A stretch of 64,000 nucleotides of DNA from an uncultured Muribaculaceae bacterium (lineage in GTDB: Bacteria; Bacteroidota; Bacteroidia; Bacteroidales; Muribaculaceae): positions 1 to 64,000 of the forward strand of contig CAJUDL010000002.1 in assembly GCA_910585285.1 (NCBI GenBank), read 5' to 3'. The stretch's first letter is position 1. Each line of letters starts with the position of its first letter. Below are positions 33,429-41,071 of the stretch, piece after piece. A model generated the notes under the pieces. The model did not search any database, was not told the origin of the DNA, and saw only the letters and a program-made list of their open reading frames with translations. A program made the translations under genes and the position numbers.

Positions 33429-35105
33429 ATGAAAAGAATATTCTTACTGATACTATTCTCTTTAACAATCTCTAATATTGTCAACGCTGATACAACCCCG
33501 CAATCGATTGTCGTGTCCTTCGGAAAATATATGAGTGAATGGTGCAAAACTGAAGATATTTCATATCGGGAGAAAATAGAAGCTCTCTGTAATGGCAATA
33601 AGAAATGTCGCGTTGAAGATAAGATCCATGCAGATTTCCAGAAAAAGCAGGGATTAACAGATTATAGTACATTCGTTTTGGACTCATACCTGAATATGTT
33701 TCAATCTCTTATGCAAGAGGGTTTGAGATTTGATCTTACTAACGTAGAACTTGTGTCCCAAGATAATATGCCAGATGGTCAAACATTAAGTTTTATTACC
33801 GCAGATATAGTAGTAAGTGGACAATTAAATCATAAAGTGAAAGATATTATCTTGGTAAGAGATGATAAGATTTCAGGCATTTATAGTTATAGTTCTCAGT
33901 TAGGCTTCTCACACTTAAATGGTAGTTTAATAAAAGCTTTGAAAATCGGGAGATACGTGTGGGCTACAAATTTCCATAATGGCTTTGCACAGGTAGCCAA
34001 TGAAGCTGGTCATGTGGGGCTAATAGATCTGAAGGGAGATGTAATAATTCCATGCATCTGGGATGCAATAGAATATATGGGTGGAAATTTTGTTAGAGGA
34101 TACAATTATAATGATAATAAGGAATCTGCAATGTTTGATTTGCGGTACGGGGGGAAACGTGTACCTTTGGAATGGATTCAAGATAATGTAATTGGTAGAG
34201 ATAAGAATGTTGTAACATTTAGTGAAGGGTATGCAATAGCTAAAAATTCTGATGGTAAATATGGATTCCTGGCTGAAAATGATACCACATACCATGTAGA
34301 GTATTTGTTTGATCATGTTACTAAATTTCAGGATGGATATGCCTCAGTAAAATTTGCCGGTAAATCATTTTTAATAGACAAAAATTTCACTATACAAAAA
34401 CCTCAATATGTTAGCAGATATGAGATACCCAGTCATTATTATGACGGGATGGCTGCAATTAAGGACAATTCTACTCAAAAATGGGGGTTCATCGACACCA
34501 AAGGAAAGATTGTTATCCCATGTAAGTTTGATAATGTTGGCTTTTTTTCAGAAGGCATCTGCTGCGTAGAACAGTTTGACAGTCCGAGCCGTAGTCCCTA
34601 TTATCAAACCTGGAAGACGGCACTAATTAATAAAAGGGGTGAACTAATAACAGATTATATATTTGAACAATCTTTGGGTGAATTTGAAGATGGATACATA
34701 GAGATGATTAAGGAAATTGATGGTCATCCTAAAGGTTCATTGATTGATGCGAAAGGTGAACTTTTGTCAGGTTTTAATTGGGAGTATGACAATGTTCGCT
34801 ATTTAAGAGAAGACCGCGCTCGTTTTACAACAACTGATGGGAAAATGGGATTTTTGGATAAGGAAGGAAAAATATCAATACCTCCTATTTATGATCGTGC
34901 TTACTATTTTAACGAAGGACAAGCATGCGTAGGGAAAGAAATAAATGGAAAAACAAAATATGGAAGCATAAATCAAGATGGTATTGTTGTGATCCCTTTT
35001 ATTTATGATGATAAATTCATTTTTAACAATGGTGTGGCTTTAGTACAAAAAGACAATCGAATAGGATTAATAGATACATTTGGAAACAGTTCTTTCTTGA
35101 ATTGA
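33429..35105 (+). CDS. Exported WG-repeat protein
   Basis: A 558-residue protein from ATG 33429, directly before a signal peptide (MKRIFLLILFSLTISN...). An ATG at 33393 overlaps the previous stop and is a less likely start. After an N-terminal domain (about 25-160), at least seven WG/KWG beta-repeats follow (GLIDLKGDVIIPCIWD; KWGFIDTKGKIVIPCKFD; KMGFLDKEGKISIPPIYD). WG repeats form beta-propeller-like binding surfaces. Two more WG proteins lie at 53366 and 56219, and a decayed WG end lies at 35320. Confidence 0.85.
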   Translation: MKRIFLLILFSLTISNIVNADTTPQSIVVSFGKYMSEWCKTEDISYREKIEALCNGNKKCRVEDKIHADFQKKQGLTDYSTFVLDSYLNMFQSLMQEGLRFDLTNVELVSQDNMPDGQTLSFITADIVVSGQLNHKVKDIILVRDDKISGIYSYSSQLGFSHLNGSLIKALKIGRYVWATNFHNGFAQVANEAGHVGLIDLKGDVIIPCIWDAIEYMGGNFVRGYNYNDNKESAMFDLRYGGKRVPLEWIQDNVIGRDKNVVTFSEGYAIAKNSDGKYGFLAENDTTYHVEYLFDHVTKFQDGYASVKFAGKSFLIDKNFTIQKPQYVSRYEIPSHYYDGMAAIKDNSTQKWGFIDTKGKIVIPCKFDNVGFFSEGICCVEQFDSPSRSPYYQTWKTALINKRGELITDYIFEQSLGEFEDGYIEMIKEIDGHPKGSLIDAKGELLSGFNWEYDNVRYLREDRARFTTTDGKMGFLDKEGKISIPPIYDRAYYFNEGQACVGKEINGKTKYGSINQDGIVVIPFIYDDKFIFNNGVALVQKDNRIGLIDTFGNSSFLN

Positions 35106-35222
35106 TATTCTTAATGTTATCTTATAACTTGCTTATAACTACCTTTTTAATAATTAAAAAAATGAATACATCATATATTATCATAGCACTGATTTAGTAA
35201 AATTTTAGGTTGAACAGTGTTG

Positions 35223-35379
35223 GCTAACGCACAAACTGAGCAACCACAAAATTTTCAAAATCATTGTAAAATGAACACTTTTGAGAATACAATATGATAG
35301 TTTTAGAAAGATGTTTTTAGAAGGTCAAGCTGGACTAAGAGATATTTACGGCAATAGCTCATTTTTCAAGGACTCATAG
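35223..35379 (+). pseudogene. Remnants of duplicated exported and WG-repeat genes
   Basis: The 322-bp spacer after the WG gene holds two decayed pieces. At 35223-35297 the frame reads ANAQTEQPQNF and then stops, like the end of a signal peptide and a start of mature protein. At 35320-35379 the frame reads GLRDIYGNSSFFKDS and stop, which closely matches the end of the WG protein just upstream (GLIDTFGNSSFLN). A second copy of that gene was probably lost by deletion. I see no intact gene here. Confidence 0.6.
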
Positions 35380-35427
35380 GCATTGGTATTCTTGATCTGA
35401 TATTATAATTTTTAATCTAAGTTAAAT

Positions 35428-36339
35428 ATGAAAAAAAAGAGACATCCTGGAACATATAATGTTTTTGGGAAAAAATTTAATATTGAAGTAAAATGCGGCA
35501 AAGTTACACGCTTTGGCAATGATCTGAATCTTTATCTAAAGGATAATAAAGACCCATATAAGTTAGTGCCACAGGTTAATGTTTTCATTTGTTTTTCAGG
35601 GAATACATCAGATGAAGTATTACGAGTGCAAAATGAACTATTAATAAGAAATTTATATCCGAATCAAAAAATAGAATGGATTCCTATTGCATGGAATGCT
35701 ATTCCTGAAATAAATGCTTTTGGCACAGATAAGACAGCCCAGCAAATCATCAATACTTCTATCTCAGAGGCAGATTATATATTCTTTGTCATAAAAGATA
35801 TAATTGGCAAAGGGATAAAAGAAGAATGGGAAATATTTGGCAAGCATCCAAACGGCAAGGGTGTCTATCTCTGTATCTTTGATAATGATAATACACAAAA
35901 AATACATGAAGAACTTGACCCATTAAACCAAATTGTCTATTCCCCATACAAAGATTACAAGGATATTTTACTAAAAATTCGAGATATAGAATATGCTCAA
36001 CTTGATTTGCTCAAATTAGGTGATAAATTAAAATTTGTGCGTACTCGGGAACAGCTTGTTGATATACAAAACATATTAATAAATCAATTGAAAGAATTAA
36101 AGCAAAACAATGGTGATCAGAATATAATATTTAAAATTAAAAATCTAAAAGAATATATTGATAAGAATGGGGATAATATTATAAATAAGAAATTTAGACA
36201 TAATTCAGTATTATCTTCAGTCATGGGAAAGCATGATGTATCTAACTTAAAATTGAACGACACAAGAGCTGTTTCTCTATCCCCCAATTTAAGAGATAGG
36301 AGGATAGAAGTTAATATTAATAAACGACATTTAAAATGA
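35428..36339 (+). CDS. Cytosolic protein with possible TIR/DUF4062-like domain
   Basis: A 303-residue protein without signal peptide. Residues 50-165 read as an alternating beta/alpha domain: VNVFICFSGNTSDEVLRVQNEL, then WIPIAWNAIPEI, then ISEADYIFFVIKDIIGKGIKEEWEIF. This order (strand, Ser/Thr loop, helix; aspartate-containing strand; late 'EEWE' helix) resembles TIR-like and DUF4062 domains. The C-terminal 100 residues are helical and Lys/Asn-rich. It is one of few clearly cytosolic proteins in the island. Its stop overlaps the next start (ATGA). The family assignment is tentative. Confidence 0.5.
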   Translation: MKKKRHPGTYNVFGKKFNIEVKCGKVTRFGNDLNLYLKDNKDPYKLVPQVNVFICFSGNTSDEVLRVQNELLIRNLYPNQKIEWIPIAWNAIPEINAFGTDKTAQQIINTSISEADYIFFVIKDIIGKGIKEEWEIFGKHPNGKGVYLCIFDNDNTQKIHEELDPLNQIVYSPYKDYKDILLKIRDIEYAQLDLLKLGDKLKFVRTREQLVDIQNILINQLKELKQNNGDQNIIFKIKNLKEYIDKNGDNIINKKFRHNSVLSSVMGKHDVSNLKLNDTRAVSLSPNLRDRRIEVNINKRHLK

Positions 36340-36770
36340 GAACCATTATTCTTTATATATTTCTCTCTATTTCTTTTGTTTCCCTTGCTCAGACTTCTCG
36401 AAGTTATATGGAACAAGAGATTGTCACTCAGACGGTACAAGGACCTTTATCTGAGGTACCTCAGCATGCAGGGACTTGGGTGGAATGGGATTCAACTGAT
36501 AACAACATTTTGATGATGGATGGAACTAAGTGGAAGCGTATACAATCGACAGATGGACTTATACATTATCGTTATGTCAGCGGCTCCGGAATCACGCAGC
36601 CTTACACCAAGCCGATAGAGACAATTTTCAATAAGGATTTTTCTAAGATGAAAATTCGTTATGAATTTGGTCCAATGGGAATGCCCATTCAAATGGTCGG
36701 AATCTATGTTTGTCTTGGAGATGGCAAACAGCTCGCAGAAGACTGGATAAACATGCCGGATGAGGAATAA
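36336..36770 (+). CDS. Small exported protein
   Basis: A 144-residue protein with a signal peptide (residues 1-18, SLAQT). The mature chain has a beta-rich C-terminal half (SKMKIRYEFGPMGMPIQMVGIYV). Coupled to the TIR/DUF4062-like gene by an ATGA overlap. I do not recognise a family. Confidence 0.6.
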   Translation: MRTIILYIFLSISFVSLAQTSRSYMEQEIVTQTVQGPLSEVPQHAGTWVEWDSTDNNILMMDGTKWKRIQSTDGLIHYRYVSGSGITQPYTKPIETIFNKDFSKMKIRYEFGPMGMPIQMVGIYVCLGDGKQLAEDWINMPDEE

Positions 36771-36771
36771 C

Positions 36772-36815
36772 AATAGGTTATATCATGAGAGGATTTCATA
36801 TAAAAGTAAATAACA
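36772..36815 (+). promoter_or_regulatory. Degenerate copy of the island promoter element
   Basis: AATAGGTTATATC at 36772, then CATATAAAAGTAAATAACAAA from 36797. It aligns with the P5 element (AATAGGTTGGATTACATC ... CATAAAGGGCAAATAAC) but has lost bases in the upstream box. It lies ahead of the Cys-rich gene at 36830, whose paralogue at 43416 has an intact copy. Confidence 0.45.
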
Positions 36816-36829
36816 AAAACGAATAAATA

Positions 36830-37120
36830 ATGAAACTAAAAAAATTTACTACCGTTGTTATCGCAGTCGTTGCGGTAATAGCAATTGCATTCACGGTACA
36901 GTCATTCGCTGCACCTGAACCCACAGCTACATCATCTACCGTTAAGACAAAGAAGTTCGTCAAGACCAAGAACAAATGCACAAAGTCCAACTGTAGTTGT
37001 TCTGGCTACTGGGGCTATAAGCACGATAACGGCACCTATGAAGGTGCATGCTCCAATACTGACGGCCATGGACATACCTGCGGTCACGGCCCAGAAAAAC
37101 ATGGTCTCAAGAAATGGTAA
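36830..37120 (+). CDS. Small exported Cys-rich protein (zinc-ribbon-like tail)
   Basis: A 96-residue protein: signal peptide (residues 1-24, SFAAP), short Thr/Lys linker, then a C-terminal module CSCSGYWGYKH...GACSNTD...CGHGPEKHGLKKW. The cysteines and histidines (CxxxCxC, C, CGH, H) suggest a metal site. The protein at 43416 has an almost identical module, and the one at 37810 a shorter version. Its last seven bases overlap the DUF2971 gene. It is probably an exported effector or signal peptide-like factor of the island. Confidence 0.75.
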   Translation: MKLKKFTTVVIAVVAVIAIAFTVQSFAAPEPTATSSTVKTKKFVKTKNKCTKSNCSCSGYWGYKHDNGTYEGACSNTDGHGHTCGHGPEKHGLKKW

Positions 37121-37800
37121 ACGAGTCACATACGACATACTACTTCAAATTCTATTCATTTGGCGAATACGCAAAGGACACGCTTATTCATCTGATGAAT
37201 AATCAAATCTATGCACCTTCGGTTACTCAAATGAATGACCCTTTTGAGGACAGGTGGTATGGATGTGATTTAGAAAATCTTATGAATAGACAAGACCCTG
37301 ACATGAGAGGACGTGTTGATCGTCGTGGGGTGTTTTGTCTCTGTTCATCAACCGACTCGAACTTCCCGTTGTCAAAAGATGCTATTTTGATGTGGTCACA
37401 TTATGCTGATTCTCATAAAGGCTTTTGTGTCATGTTCTCAGACAAAGTTCTTAAGTCTGATGCACAAGATTTTGTGAAGATGGAGGCGAAGTATATAAAG
37501 GAGCAGGTTGAGATAGACCAGACAATACCGTACTCCCCAGAATCAGATGACGAGTTACTCCGAATTATCGAACATAAATCAGATATTTGGAAACGAGAGT
37601 CCGAAGTTCGTTTGTGTTATCCACGTTCAGGAGATTATTATAAAATTGAGGACAGCGCAATCATAGCTATCTTCTGTGGATGCAACATTTCAGATTACAA
37701 TAAAGCTCTATTATATGGTATTGCACACTACAAAAAATGGCATTTTTACGAGCTAAGACCTCACAATAAGGAGTTCAAATTTGAATATAGAAACCAATAG
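37114..37800 (+). CDS. DUF2971 family protein
   Basis: A 228-residue cytosolic protein. Typical DUF2971 features are YYKFYSFGEY-like opening (here YFKFYSFGEY), SVTQMNDPFEDRW near residue 37, FCLCSSTDSNFPLSKDAILMWSHYADSHKGFCVMF near 75-110 and IWKRESEVRL later. The family is often near phage-defence or mobile genes, but its biochemistry is not established. It overlaps the Cys-rich peptide gene, which suggests they are made together. Confidence 0.85.
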   Translation: MVNESHTTYYFKFYSFGEYAKDTLIHLMNNQIYAPSVTQMNDPFEDRWYGCDLENLMNRQDPDMRGRVDRRGVFCLCSSTDSNFPLSKDAILMWSHYADSHKGFCVMFSDKVLKSDAQDFVKMEAKYIKEQVEIDQTIPYSPESDDELLRIIEHKSDIWKRESEVRLCYPRSGDYYKIEDSAIIAIFCGCNISDYNKALLYGIAHYKKWHFYELRPHNKEFKFEYRNQ

Positions 37801-37809
37801 AAACACAAC

Positions 37810-38106
37810 ATGAAACAGGAATCATTATCAATTACGATTGCTATCTGCGCAATGATGCTTGCATCTTGCGGCAACTCGGCTAAAACAAGCAACCAAACTG
37901 AGGCTGAAGAACAGATAACTGAAACTGTCTCACAGGTAGAACCGGATTCTTGCGACGCATATGTGGTATGCAATGACTCTATCATTACTCGTGGAGGGAC
38001 TGCGAGCAAAGGCTTCGGTCGTTGTTCCAAGTGTAACTGCAAGGAGTTCGAAGGTCGAGGACAGACCTGTCCCAACTGCGGTCATGCATACAAAGCTCAC
38101 TACTAA
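37810..38106 (+). CDS. Small lipoprotein with C-terminal Cys/His module
   Basis: A 98-residue lipoprotein: lipobox MLASC with Cys20, an acidic linker, then CSKCNCKEFEG...CPNCGHAYKAHY at the C-terminus. The CxxCxC ... CxxCGH pattern fits a zinc ribbon and parallels the tails at 36830 and 43416. It ends 94 bp before the first sigma-factor gene. Confidence 0.7.
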   Translation: MKQESLSITIAICAMMLASCGNSAKTSNQTEAEEQITETVSQVEPDSCDAYVVCNDSIITRGGTASKGFGRCSKCNCKEFEGRGQTCPNCGHAYKAHY

Positions 38107-38144
38107 GAAGTAATTCATCCTATCTTGATAAATTAAATTTGCGT

Positions 38145-38177
38145 GGGTTACATCTAAACTGATTATTCCATAAGGGG
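38145..38177 (+). promoter_or_regulatory. Island promoter element P2 at the sigma-factor gene
   Basis: GGGTTACATC at 38145-38154, 14 nt, then CATAAGGGG at 38169. The ATG of the sigma factor is 31 nt after the start of CATAA, the same distance as at P1. Its presence upstream of an ECF sigma gene points to autoregulation. Confidence 0.7.
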
Positions 38178-38199
38178 TAAACAATAAAGTTTTCGCACT

Positions 38200-38775
38200 A
38201 TGGAATCAGCAAAGAAATCCAAACAATTAAACGAAACGGATGCATGCTTCATCGAGGCTCTGAGAAACGGGAATAACAGAATATGCCACAAGTTCTTCTA
38301 TGAAGAGATTGGTGGCATACTCCATAAAATCAGGATGGATGTGTTTCGGGGCGGTATCGATCTCGATGAGCTGGTAAGTGAGCTTTACCTTTATCTCTCA
38401 CAAGATAACTGGGCAAAGCTTGCCGGGTTCGATGGGAAGAATGGGTGCCGCCTTCGCACATGGATGATTCCGGTGGCATGGCGATATTTCATGAGCATTC
38501 GGGAGCGATTGCTCAATGCTGAAAATACTGATGACTATCTATATGCTGTCGGTGACTCTGCAAATGATGATCTGCGAATTCAGATTGCAATAGATGTGAA
38601 TGCCGTTCTTTCGAGAATGCCCAATCAGCGCTATGCGGAGATTATTCGTCTGCTCCTCATTGAAGGCTATGCATCACAAGATGTTGCAGACATGCTTGAC
38701 TTGAGAGTGGAGAATATCTATAATCTAAAACACCGGGCCATCAACCAGTTCATAGAACTGTATGGTCAACGATAG
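38200..38775 (+). CDS. ECF-type RNA polymerase sigma factor 1
   Basis: A 191-residue sigma-70-family protein with region 2 (about 40-110: DLDELVSELYLYLSQDN, RLRTWMIPVAWRYFM) and region 4 (about 135-190: ASQDVADMLDLRVENIYNLKHRAINQF). The size and absence of region 1 and 3 fit the ECF group. It lies behind the bipartite element found at four other island genes, so it is the prime candidate for the regulator of the island. It starts the operon leading to the caspase, second sigma, anti-sigma-like and CHAT genes. Confidence 0.88.
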   Translation: MESAKKSKQLNETDACFIEALRNGNNRICHKFFYEEIGGILHKIRMDVFRGGIDLDELVSELYLYLSQDNWAKLAGFDGKNGCRLRTWMIPVAWRYFMSIRERLLNAENTDDYLYAVGDSANDDLRIQIAIDVNAVLSRMPNQRYAEIIRLLLIEGYASQDVADMLDLRVENIYNLKHRAINQFIELYGQR

Positions 38776-38824
38776 GATTGTGAGAGTTTCAGGCTCTATA
38801 TAATAAAACCATTACATTAGTTTT

Positions 38825-39079
38825 ATGATAAGTCAAAAATTCTCTATTATTCCCGAAGATCAAATAACATGTTTTATGAGCGAAAGCAGGATACAAAAAG
38901 AAGAAGACAGCCTTCTGGACTCGATAGAAAGCGTGTCAGACCTTTGGGTACTGGCAAATATGAATGAAACATTTAATGAAGAAAATAACCTACATAGCAG
39001 CGTTGCTGGCTCTTATTATGACGTGTGTTCTCCCGTTAGAGGCGAAAACACGTCGGGCTGTTGTCATAGGCTTGGGTGA
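38825..39079 (+). CDS. Possible small acidic protein between sigma factor and caspase
   Basis: An 84-residue frame starting 49 nt after the sigma-factor gene. The first 55 residues are hydrophilic and protein-like (IPEDQITCFMSESRIQKEEDSLLDS; SDLWVLANMNETFNEE). The remainder overlaps the caspase signal-peptide region in another frame and looks non-native. It may be a real small regulator, coupled to the caspase by a long overlap, or the tail may reflect a frameshift. Confidence 0.45.
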   Translation: MISQKFSIIPEDQITCFMSESRIQKEEDSLLDSIESVSDLWVLANMNETFNEENNLHSSVAGSYYDVCSPVRGENTSGCCHRLG

Positions 39080-39842
39080 ACAACTGGATAAATCCTGGGG
39101 TAAAATCAATGGCGACAAGGACGTTCCATTGGTCGTCTCAATGCTTAAATCGAACGGTTTCAGCGATATTGCGACATTAACAAACTCGAAGGCTACCAAG
39201 ACCGGTATTGTCGACGCATTCAATTCCTTGATTAATCGGTCACAGAAAGGCGACATCATTTACATACAGTTTTCCGGTCATGGTCAGATGATGACTGACA
39301 CGAATGGAGATGAAAAGGATGGCTTTGACGAGGCTTGGATTCCATATGATGCCTATCTCAAGTATTGCTCAAAAGATAAGGGTGAGAAACACCTCAGTGA
39401 TGATGAGATTGCTCAATACATGACAAGACTTCGCTCAAAAATAGGCAATGAAGGCGTTATTGCAGTCGTTGTAGATGCCTGTCATAGCGGCGACTCAACT
39501 CGCGATTTATGCGAGAATGATTCTGTTGTGGTCAGAGGGGTCGACGTAGATTTTGTGATTCCAGGTAAAAAGACAAGATCTTCAGTCCGCACCTCCGAGT
39601 CATGGCTTACCCTCAGCGCGTGTCTGGATTTTCAACTGAATCAGGAATACAACGGGGTCGGCAAACTGACCCATATCCTTGCCAACAACTGGCGGAATTT
39701 TGTAGGGAAATCCGACCAAACCATATATAAAGCTATCGATGAAGTTTACGAGACCAGGAAGTATAAGGGTCCCGTAGCTCAAAATCCAAGACTTTCCGGG
39801 AAAACCGGCAGAGTTCTATCAAAGATTTTCAATAAAAAATGA
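38976..39842 (+). CDS. Exported caspase-family (C14) peptidase
   Basis: A 288-residue protein from ATG 38976 (ATG 38964 also in frame), just before a signal peptide (residues 1-23, PLEAK). It is a classical caspase/metacaspase p20-like domain: RRAVVIGLGEQ, catalytic His102 in IQFSGHGQ and Cys169 in VVVDACHSGDS, with acidic DxxGDEKDGFDE between them. The late NQEYNGVGKLTHIL resembles the substrate loop of bacterial metacaspases. Periplasmic location is unusual. It sits between two ECF sigma genes and may process the anti-sigma-like or effector proteins (inference). Confidence 0.9.
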   Translation: MKKITYIAALLALIMTCVLPLEAKTRRAVVIGLGEQLDKSWGKINGDKDVPLVVSMLKSNGFSDIATLTNSKATKTGIVDAFNSLINRSQKGDIIYIQFSGHGQMMTDTNGDEKDGFDEAWIPYDAYLKYCSKDKGEKHLSDDEIAQYMTRLRSKIGNEGVIAVVVDACHSGDSTRDLCENDSVVVRGVDVDFVIPGKKTRSSVRTSESWLTLSACLDFQLNQEYNGVGKLTHILANNWRNFVGKSDQTIYKAIDEVYETRKYKGPVAQNPRLSGKTGRVLSKIFNKK

Positions 39843-40483
39843 TATTCGAGTTCAGACGCAAATCATATACCGACATTCAGATAGTCGAAGCGTATCAGAC
39901 GGGCGACAAAAAGATACAGCAGTTCTGGTATGACAAATGCCGTTCACAGTTTGGCAAAGGCACGTCAAACTATGGCGGCTTGACTGATTATGACCGTGAA
40001 GACCTGTTCCAAGACTCTTTCATTATCCTTTGGGAAAAGATGGAGTCACATCAGATTTACACACTTGATGCAATGGTTCATGTCACAACCAAGAAAGGAG
40101 ACAGTATAATCCCTGATATGCTCGGCTACTTCATGCGAATAGTCAAGAACAAATACCTCGAGATGTTCCATAGCGGGAAATATGTCATTCCCATCAATGA
40201 ATCAATTACGTCTTCTCAAGATGATTCTTTTGAGGATACATATTGGGATGAAGATCCGGAGATGGAGAAAGACCGCATTGTAAGTCAGTGTCTATTGTCG
40301 TTACCGAAGAGTTGTCTTGAAATCCTTACGAAATTCTATTACGAGAAGAAGTCGTTGGAACAAATACTCGAAGAGCGTCCTGAGAATAATTCATACGATG
40401 GATTGAAGAGCCGCAAGTCAAAGTGTATGACCAACCTTAAAAAACGTATTACCGAATCATTTGCTAAAGCCGGATTGCTATGA
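39839..40483 (+). CDS. ECF-type RNA polymerase sigma factor 2
   Basis: A 214-residue ECF sigma factor. Region 2 spans about 15-120 (DREDLFQDSFIILWEKM; MLGYFMRIVKNKYLEMF), an acidic linker follows, and region 4 is at about 150-210 (SLPKSCLEILTKFYYEKKSLEQI; SRKSKCMTNLKKRI). Its start overlaps the caspase stop and its stop overlaps the anti-sigma-like gene (ATGA at 39839 and 40480), so caspase, sigma and membrane protein are translationally coupled. Confidence 0.88.
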   Translation: MIFEFRRKSYTDIQIVEAYQTGDKKIQQFWYDKCRSQFGKGTSNYGGLTDYDREDLFQDSFIILWEKMESHQIYTLDAMVHVTTKKGDSIIPDMLGYFMRIVKNKYLEMFHSGKYVIPINESITSSQDDSFEDTYWDEDPEMEKDRIVSQCLLSLPKSCLEILTKFYYEKKSLEQILEERPENNSYDGLKSRKSKCMTNLKKRITESFAKAGLL

Positions 40484-41058
40484 AAGAAGAAGATATTGAC
40501 AAACGGATTGAACGGGTTATAGAATCTGTTGGCTCGAAGAAAGCTGCTATGCGTCAATGGGAAACTGATAGAATAGCCACAAATGAGCATCGTAAAATAG
40601 TGGCTAAGAGATGGCGGATATATGGAATATCTGCAGCGGCATCGCTAATAGTGATTTGTGGCATAGGAATAGGTACACTTTTGAAGGAAGGTGGCAGGAA
40701 TGTTCATGGTGTTTCATCCCCTGAATATACATCTACAGCCACTCTATACCGAGGAGGAGTGGCAGATCTGTCCGAAATATCAGCGATGATAGATTCTGCC
40801 CAATATGATGAGGCTCTTAAGGCAATAAACGTTTCAATGGCTGATACCACCGTGGATCTGTCGTTTACTCCGGAACGGCAGCAATATCTACGTGATTTGA
40901 ATAAGAGTCGAATTTATGAATTGAAATGGATGAAAATCGATGTTCTTATCAAATCCGGAAGGAAAAACGAAGCCCTAAAGCAACTGGAATCTTTCGTAAA
41001 AGAAGAAGGAGCGCATCAGTCGGAGGCAAAGAACCTCCTTAAATCACTGCACGAATGA
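40480..41058 (+). CDS. Single-pass anti-sigma-like membrane protein
   Basis: A 192-residue protein with a cytosolic N-terminus (1-47, charged helices), one transmembrane helix (about 48-68, YGISAAASLIVICGIGIGTLL) and a periplasmic part with one or two TPR-like helix pairs (AMIDSAQYDEALKAINV; ALKQLESFVKEEG). Topology and direct coupling to sigma factor 2 suggest an anti-sigma factor, although no ZAS motif is visible. The periplasmic TPRs could bind the TPR region of the CHAT protein encoded next. Confidence 0.7.
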   Translation: MKEEDIDKRIERVIESVGSKKAAMRQWETDRIATNEHRKIVAKRWRIYGISAAASLIVICGIGIGTLLKEGGRNVHGVSSPEYTSTATLYRGGVADLSEISAMIDSAQYDEALKAINVSMADTTVDLSFTPERQQYLRDLNKSRIYELKWMKIDVLIKSGRKNEALKQLESFVKEEGAHQSEAKNLLKSLHE

Positions 41059-41071
41059 AATCACTACGCAA

